A stretch of 64,000 bases of DNA, from the NCBI RefSeq assembly GCF_937903345.1, contig NZ_CALCZQ010000030.1, positions 372,001-436,000 of the forward strand. The letters are read 5' to 3'. Within the stretch, counting starts at the first letter, position 1. Each line of letters begins with the position of its first letter. The position numbers and the translations under genes were made by a program. The DNA is from an uncultured Emticicia sp. (lineage in GTDB: Bacteria > Bacteroidota > Bacteroidia > Cytophagales > Spirosomataceae). The notes beneath the pieces were generated by a model that saw nothing but the letters and a program-made list of their open reading frames with translations, had not been told where the DNA came from and ran no database searches. Of the stretch, positions 60,886 to 64,000 are shown in pieces.

Positions 60886-63129
60886 ATGACTACGAAAGTA
60901 CCATTTAAAATTGCAGTTTTTTTACTATTAACGCTTACGGTTTTTATTGTAGGATTTAAAATTATTGATTTTAAAGAGCCTAAAATTTCGCTTGAAAACT
61001 ATACAATCGAGGACGGCTTTGAGCTAAGTGTTATCGCATCCGAAAACTTTTTTAAGGCTCCAGTATCAATGGACTTTGATAATAAAGGCCGAATGTGGGT
61101 GGTTGAAATGATTGGTTACATGCCAAACCTTGAAGGTGTCGGCGAAGATGTGCCTAATGGTAGAATCAGTATTTTAGAAGATTTAGACAAAGATGGCGTA
61201 ATTGATCATTCGAAAATATTTTTGGATAAATTAATTTTGCCCCGTGCATTGGCACAAGTTTATGGTGGTTTATTATACTCAGATGGTCCAAAACTTTGGT
61301 TTGTTGAGATAAAAAATGATAAGCCGGGCAAGAAAACACTCGTTGACCCAATCTATGCTGAAGGAGGAAACGTGGAACATACCTCTAATGGTTTGATGAT
61401 GAATATTGATAACTGGATTTATAACGCCAATTATAATTTTAGGTATCAATTGAAAATTGGGAAATGGATTAAAGAACCGACATCAAATCGTGGACAGTGG
61501 GGAATAACAAAGGATAATTTTGGACGACTATATTACAATAATAATGGCACCCAATTACAGGGTGATTACGTTTTACCAAACAAAGCAATTAGAAATAAGT
61601 ATTTTAAGCCCACTACTGCAGAAGGTCAAAAATTGACAAACAATAAAGTCTATCCAATTCATCAAACATCGGTTAATCGAGGCTATCAAAAAGGTGTTTT
61701 AGATGACAGAGGATATTTGACCGAAGTTACAGCATCATGTGGGCCATTGATTTATAGAGGTGGGGCTTTTCCTGATGCTTATAACCAAAATGCGTTTGTT
61801 TGCGTGCCTGAAGCTAATCTTATTAAGCGTAATGTCATGAGTTTTAAAAATCTACAAACCATTGCTAATCAAGCAGTTGAAGGAAAGGAATTCATAGCCT
61901 CGACAGATGAAGGTTTTCGTCCAGTCAATTTGTTTAATGGTCCAGATGGTGCCATTTACATTGTTGATATGCACCGAGGAATTATTCAGCACAAAGCTTA
62001 TATCTCTCAATATCTTTCTGAACAATTGGGCAATAAAAAACTTGACACGCTACAAAATGCTGGTCGCATATTAAAAGTAGTTAGTAAAACAAACAAACTC
62101 AATTCAATACCTGATTTGTCGAAAGCTAGCAGCAAAGATTTAGTTGCCTTGCTCAGTCATCCAAATGGTTGGTTGAGAGATCGAAGCCAGCAACTTCTGA
62201 TTCAGAAAAATGATAAAACAATTGTCAAAGATTTGATTGCCTTGACGAAAATAAATAATGATTTTTCAACGGCAATTCACGCACTTTATGTTCTTGATGG
62301 TTTAAAGGCCCTTACTTTTGGAACATTGACCGAGGTTATTAAGCAGTCAAAACAACCAGAAGTTATTGCTCATGCTTTAGGCCTTTCAGAGCCTTTTGCA
62401 TCTGTTCAAAATTCTTCGAGTATGAAAGCTTTAAGCATACAACTATTGTCCCAAAACAATGATGTAACGGACCTTTATTTAGCGTATTCATTAAACAATT
62501 GGTTAAAAACCGATAATACATTCTTGACAATTTTATCACAAATCGAGAAAAAACATGCTGAAAAACGAATATATCAGGAGGCGATTGTAAGTAGCGTTGA
62601 AGGAAAAGAAGAGCAGTATCTAACAATGCAAAATCCTTCTGCTCTACTTAAAGGCTACTTATCTGTTGCAATTAGTAATCATCAGAAAAAAGAATTAAAT
62701 TCAATTTTTGTGAAAGAAAAAAATGTAGTTGACAATAGAACTAAAGGATTGCAGCTGTTCCGATCGATTTGTGCTACTTGTCATGGAGCTGACGGAAAGG
62801 GAATTCAAGACCTAGCTCCACCATTGAAAGGCTCAGAATATATTGATGGCTCAATGAAGCGTTTGGCAGCAATCATTTTACATGGTTTGAGCGGCCCAAT
62901 TTCGGTAAATGGTAAGCTTTATCAGCTAAATAACGAAATGCCAGGCTTAATCAATAATAAAGAAATTAGCGACGAAGATATAGCCGATATAATCAGATAT
63001 ACTCAAAATGCCTTAGCTAAAGAAGGGAAAAATATTTCGCCGAGTGACGTGAAGAAAATGCGAGATAAGAAGCCATTAGGTGTATTATTCAATGAAAAGC
63101 AATTACTCGAAACTGACTTTGAGAAGTAA
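60886..63129 (+). CDS. Secreted dehydrogenase-like protein with C-terminal cytochrome c
   Basis: 747 residues. Leader IAVFLLLTLTVFIVGF, then a six-blade propeller-like domain (about 40-410: VSMDFDNKGRMWVVEMIGYM, GRISILEDLDKDGVIDHSKI, GPDGAIYIVDMHRGIIQHKA), a helical HEAT-like region (about 420-600) and a c-type cytochrome with CATCHGADGKG near residue 628 and the Met ligand near MPGLINNKEI. This order is that of the PVC-type/DUF7133 dehydrogenases. Electrons from a sugar or alcohol would pass to the heme. The substrate is unknown. Confidence 0.88.
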   Translation: MTTKVPFKIAVFLLLTLTVFIVGFKIIDFKEPKISLENYTIEDGFELSVIASENFFKAPVSMDFDNKGRMWVVEMIGYMPNLEGVGEDVPNGRISILEDLDKDGVIDHSKIFLDKLILPRALAQVYGGLLYSDGPKLWFVEIKNDKPGKKTLVDPIYAEGGNVEHTSNGLMMNIDNWIYNANYNFRYQLKIGKWIKEPTSNRGQWGITKDNFGRLYYNNNGTQLQGDYVLPNKAIRNKYFKPTTAEGQKLTNNKVYPIHQTSVNRGYQKGVLDDRGYLTEVTASCGPLIYRGGAFPDAYNQNAFVCVPEANLIKRNVMSFKNLQTIANQAVEGKEFIASTDEGFRPVNLFNGPDGAIYIVDMHRGIIQHKAYISQYLSEQLGNKKLDTLQNAGRILKVVSKTNKLNSIPDLSKASSKDLVALLSHPNGWLRDRSQQLLIQKNDKTIVKDLIALTKINNDFSTAIHALYVLDGLKALTFGTLTEVIKQSKQPEVIAHALGLSEPFASVQNSSSMKALSIQLLSQNNDVTDLYLAYSLNNWLKTDNTFLTILSQIEKKHAEKRIYQEAIVSSVEGKEEQYLTMQNPSALLKGYLSVAISNHQKKELNSIFVKEKNVVDNRTKGLQLFRSICATCHGADGKGIQDLAPPLKGSEYIDGSMKRLAAIILHGLSGPISVNGKLYQLNNEMPGLINNKEISDEDIADIIRYTQNALAKEGKNISPSDVKKMRDKKPLGVLFNEKQLLETDFEK

Positions 63130-63158
63130 TTAAATAGAGTATATTTTTAAAAATTGAT

Positions 63159-63215
63159 GGACTGTTTATTTGAGTTTTGTGGAATAAAAACCAACGAAAA
63201 TCAAATAAGCAGTCC
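63159..63215. terminator. Bidirectional terminator between cytochrome and M14 genes
   Basis: GGACTGTTTATTTG pairs with CAAATAAGCAGTCC (one mismatch), followed by a T-run on the plus strand, between convergent stops. Confidence 0.75.
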
Positions 63216-63222
63216 AATTTTT

Positions 63223-64000
63223 TTATTTGATATATTCCAATGATAAAAGCATTAATTTTTCTGCGGCAGTTTTAGATTTTAAAATAGTAAAATCACGAGA
63301 AGTATTATCGCCTACTTCATAAACTAACGCCTCTGCATTAAACTCTCGATTAAAAAACGCCTTAGAAATCACTCCAGATGCGGGTTTGCTTCCCCTTGCG
63401 TTTACTTTATAACCTGGAATTTCTTTTTCTAAATCTTCAAACCAACGTTTAATTAATCCATCCATATTGGTGGGTTTTTCGGTCAAATTGGTATAAAAAA
63501 TATCATCCCAAGTAGAATGAAAATCAATGCCAAAATAGAGTTTCCTTTGGGTGCCCTTGAGTTTTTTTTGTAAAAAATTACGAACAAATTGAGTTTCAGG
63601 TTGATTAAAGTCTGCCCAATCACGATTTAAGTCGATACCTCCGGTATTATGTCGCCAATGCCCATTATCCACACCATCAGGGTTCATCATTGGCACTACA
63701 AAAACTGTATATTCTTTTCTGAATTTTTTTGCTGTTTCTGAATCCACACAAAGCGATTCTACAAAAGCTTGCAAAGCAAACTGCCCTGTAACTTCGGGTG
63801 GATGCAAACGGCCGATAACAATCATAATCTTTGAGTCTGTTTTATCTTCGCCAATTCGTAAGCATTGAAAAGGTCGGTTTTGGGGAGATTTTCCTATAAT
63901 TTCGCTCGATACAAATTTATTTTTTAAAATACCCTTTGTCCAATCATTGACAATTGTCGAAGTCATCAATTCTTGAGCAACTATCCATGTTGGCTTTTCA
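63223..64000 (-). CDS. M14-family zinc carboxypeptidase (N-terminus cut off)
   Basis: The frame is open to base 64000, reading EKPTWIVAQELMTS before the first internal Met, so the start is outside. Zinc ligands are in GRLHPPEVTGQFALQ (H-x-x-E) and GIDFHSTWDD (His); the catalytic Glu is in ALVYEVGDNTSRDF. NHWRHNTGGIDLNRDWADF binds the substrate C-terminus. Visible part is 259 codons. Likely periplasmic carboxypeptidase or amidohydrolase. Not in an operon within the window. Confidence 0.9.
   Translation of the reverse strand, partial: EKPTWIVAQELMTSTIVNDWTKGILKNKFVSSEIIGKSPQNRPFQCLRIGEDKTDSKIMIVIGRLHPPEVTGQFALQAFVESLCVDSETAKKFRKEYTVFVVPMMNPDGVDNGHWRHNTGGIDLNRDWADFNQPETQFVRNFLQKKLKGTQRKLYFGIDFHSTWDDIFYTNLTEKPTNMDGLIKRWFEDLEKEIPGYKVNARGSKPASGVISKAFFNREFNAEALVYEVGDNTSRDFTILKSKTAAEKLMLLSLEYIK

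Noticed and set aside
1..64000. CRISPR array, prophage or integrative element
   Set aside because: No regularly spaced direct repeats, integrase, cas genes or phage structural genes were seen anywhere in the window.

Overview
This is an AT-rich stretch of chromosome from a member of the Bacteroidota, most likely the order Cytophagales (an Emticicia/Arcicella/Spirosoma-like lineage; the genus is a guess). The evidence is four kinds of gene typical of that group: several TonB-dependent receptors with CarboxypepD_reg leaders, a protein with a type IX secretion C-terminal sorting domain, DUF1080/Gfo-Idh/sulfatase catabolic genes, and promoters that fit TTTG-N19/20-TAnnTTTG. I see no prophage, CRISPR array or large integrative element. 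Mobile DNA is limited to one broken REP-associated transposase (RAYT) gene with its palindromes, and several short decayed repeats.

Layout. 1-1669: DPP IV-like peptidase, cut by the window edge. 1731-2292: broken RAYT gene between two long palindromes. 2334-6262: a candidate oxyanion (molybdate/tungstate) module with a TonB receptor, a TSUP permease and a ModE-type DNA-binding protein; two 24-bp ModE-box look-alikes sit at the receptor promoter and inside its signal-peptide codons. 6680-9519: a second TonB receptor behind a 200-nt leader holding a 23-codon Trp/Pro-rich ORF and two mutually exclusive hairpins. 9598-11689: DUF1684, DUF2490 and Rrf2 regulator operon. 11852-11990: possible structured RNA. 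12127-24004: mostly housekeeping (aldo/keto reductase, YggS, DOPA dioxygenase, FtsH, RsfS, BirA, Zn-alcohol dehydrogenase).

24091-39859 is a hydrolase-rich catabolic region: three type-B carboxylesterases, two alpha/beta esterases, a sulfatase, a TIM-barrel epimerase, a CitMHS transporter with a split AtuA pair, a NUDIX-fold (NrtR/AraR-like) regulator with a perfect 31-bp palindrome next to it, and a two-domain esterase. 39964-40037 is tRNA-Asp. 40137-52786 mixes DinB, M20 peptidase, DUF1080, Nif3, zinc-ribbon protein, TPR protein, fused CoA transferase, a third TonB receptor and a Gfo/Idh oxidoreductase. 52956-60011 is a minus-strand run: PASTA protein, T9SS cargo, rhodanese, nuoA, nuoB (then a terminator, so nuoC onward is elsewhere), a lipoprotein, and a POT peptide transporter. 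60886-64000 holds a secreted cytochrome-c dehydrogenase-like protein and the end of an M14 carboxypeptidase.

The best candidates for something undescribed are the ModE-box-controlled TonB receptor/TSUP pair, the attenuator-like leader before the second TonB receptor, the NUDIX regulator with its palindrome at an esterase locus, and a family of 17-18 bp GC-rich islands found at three places.
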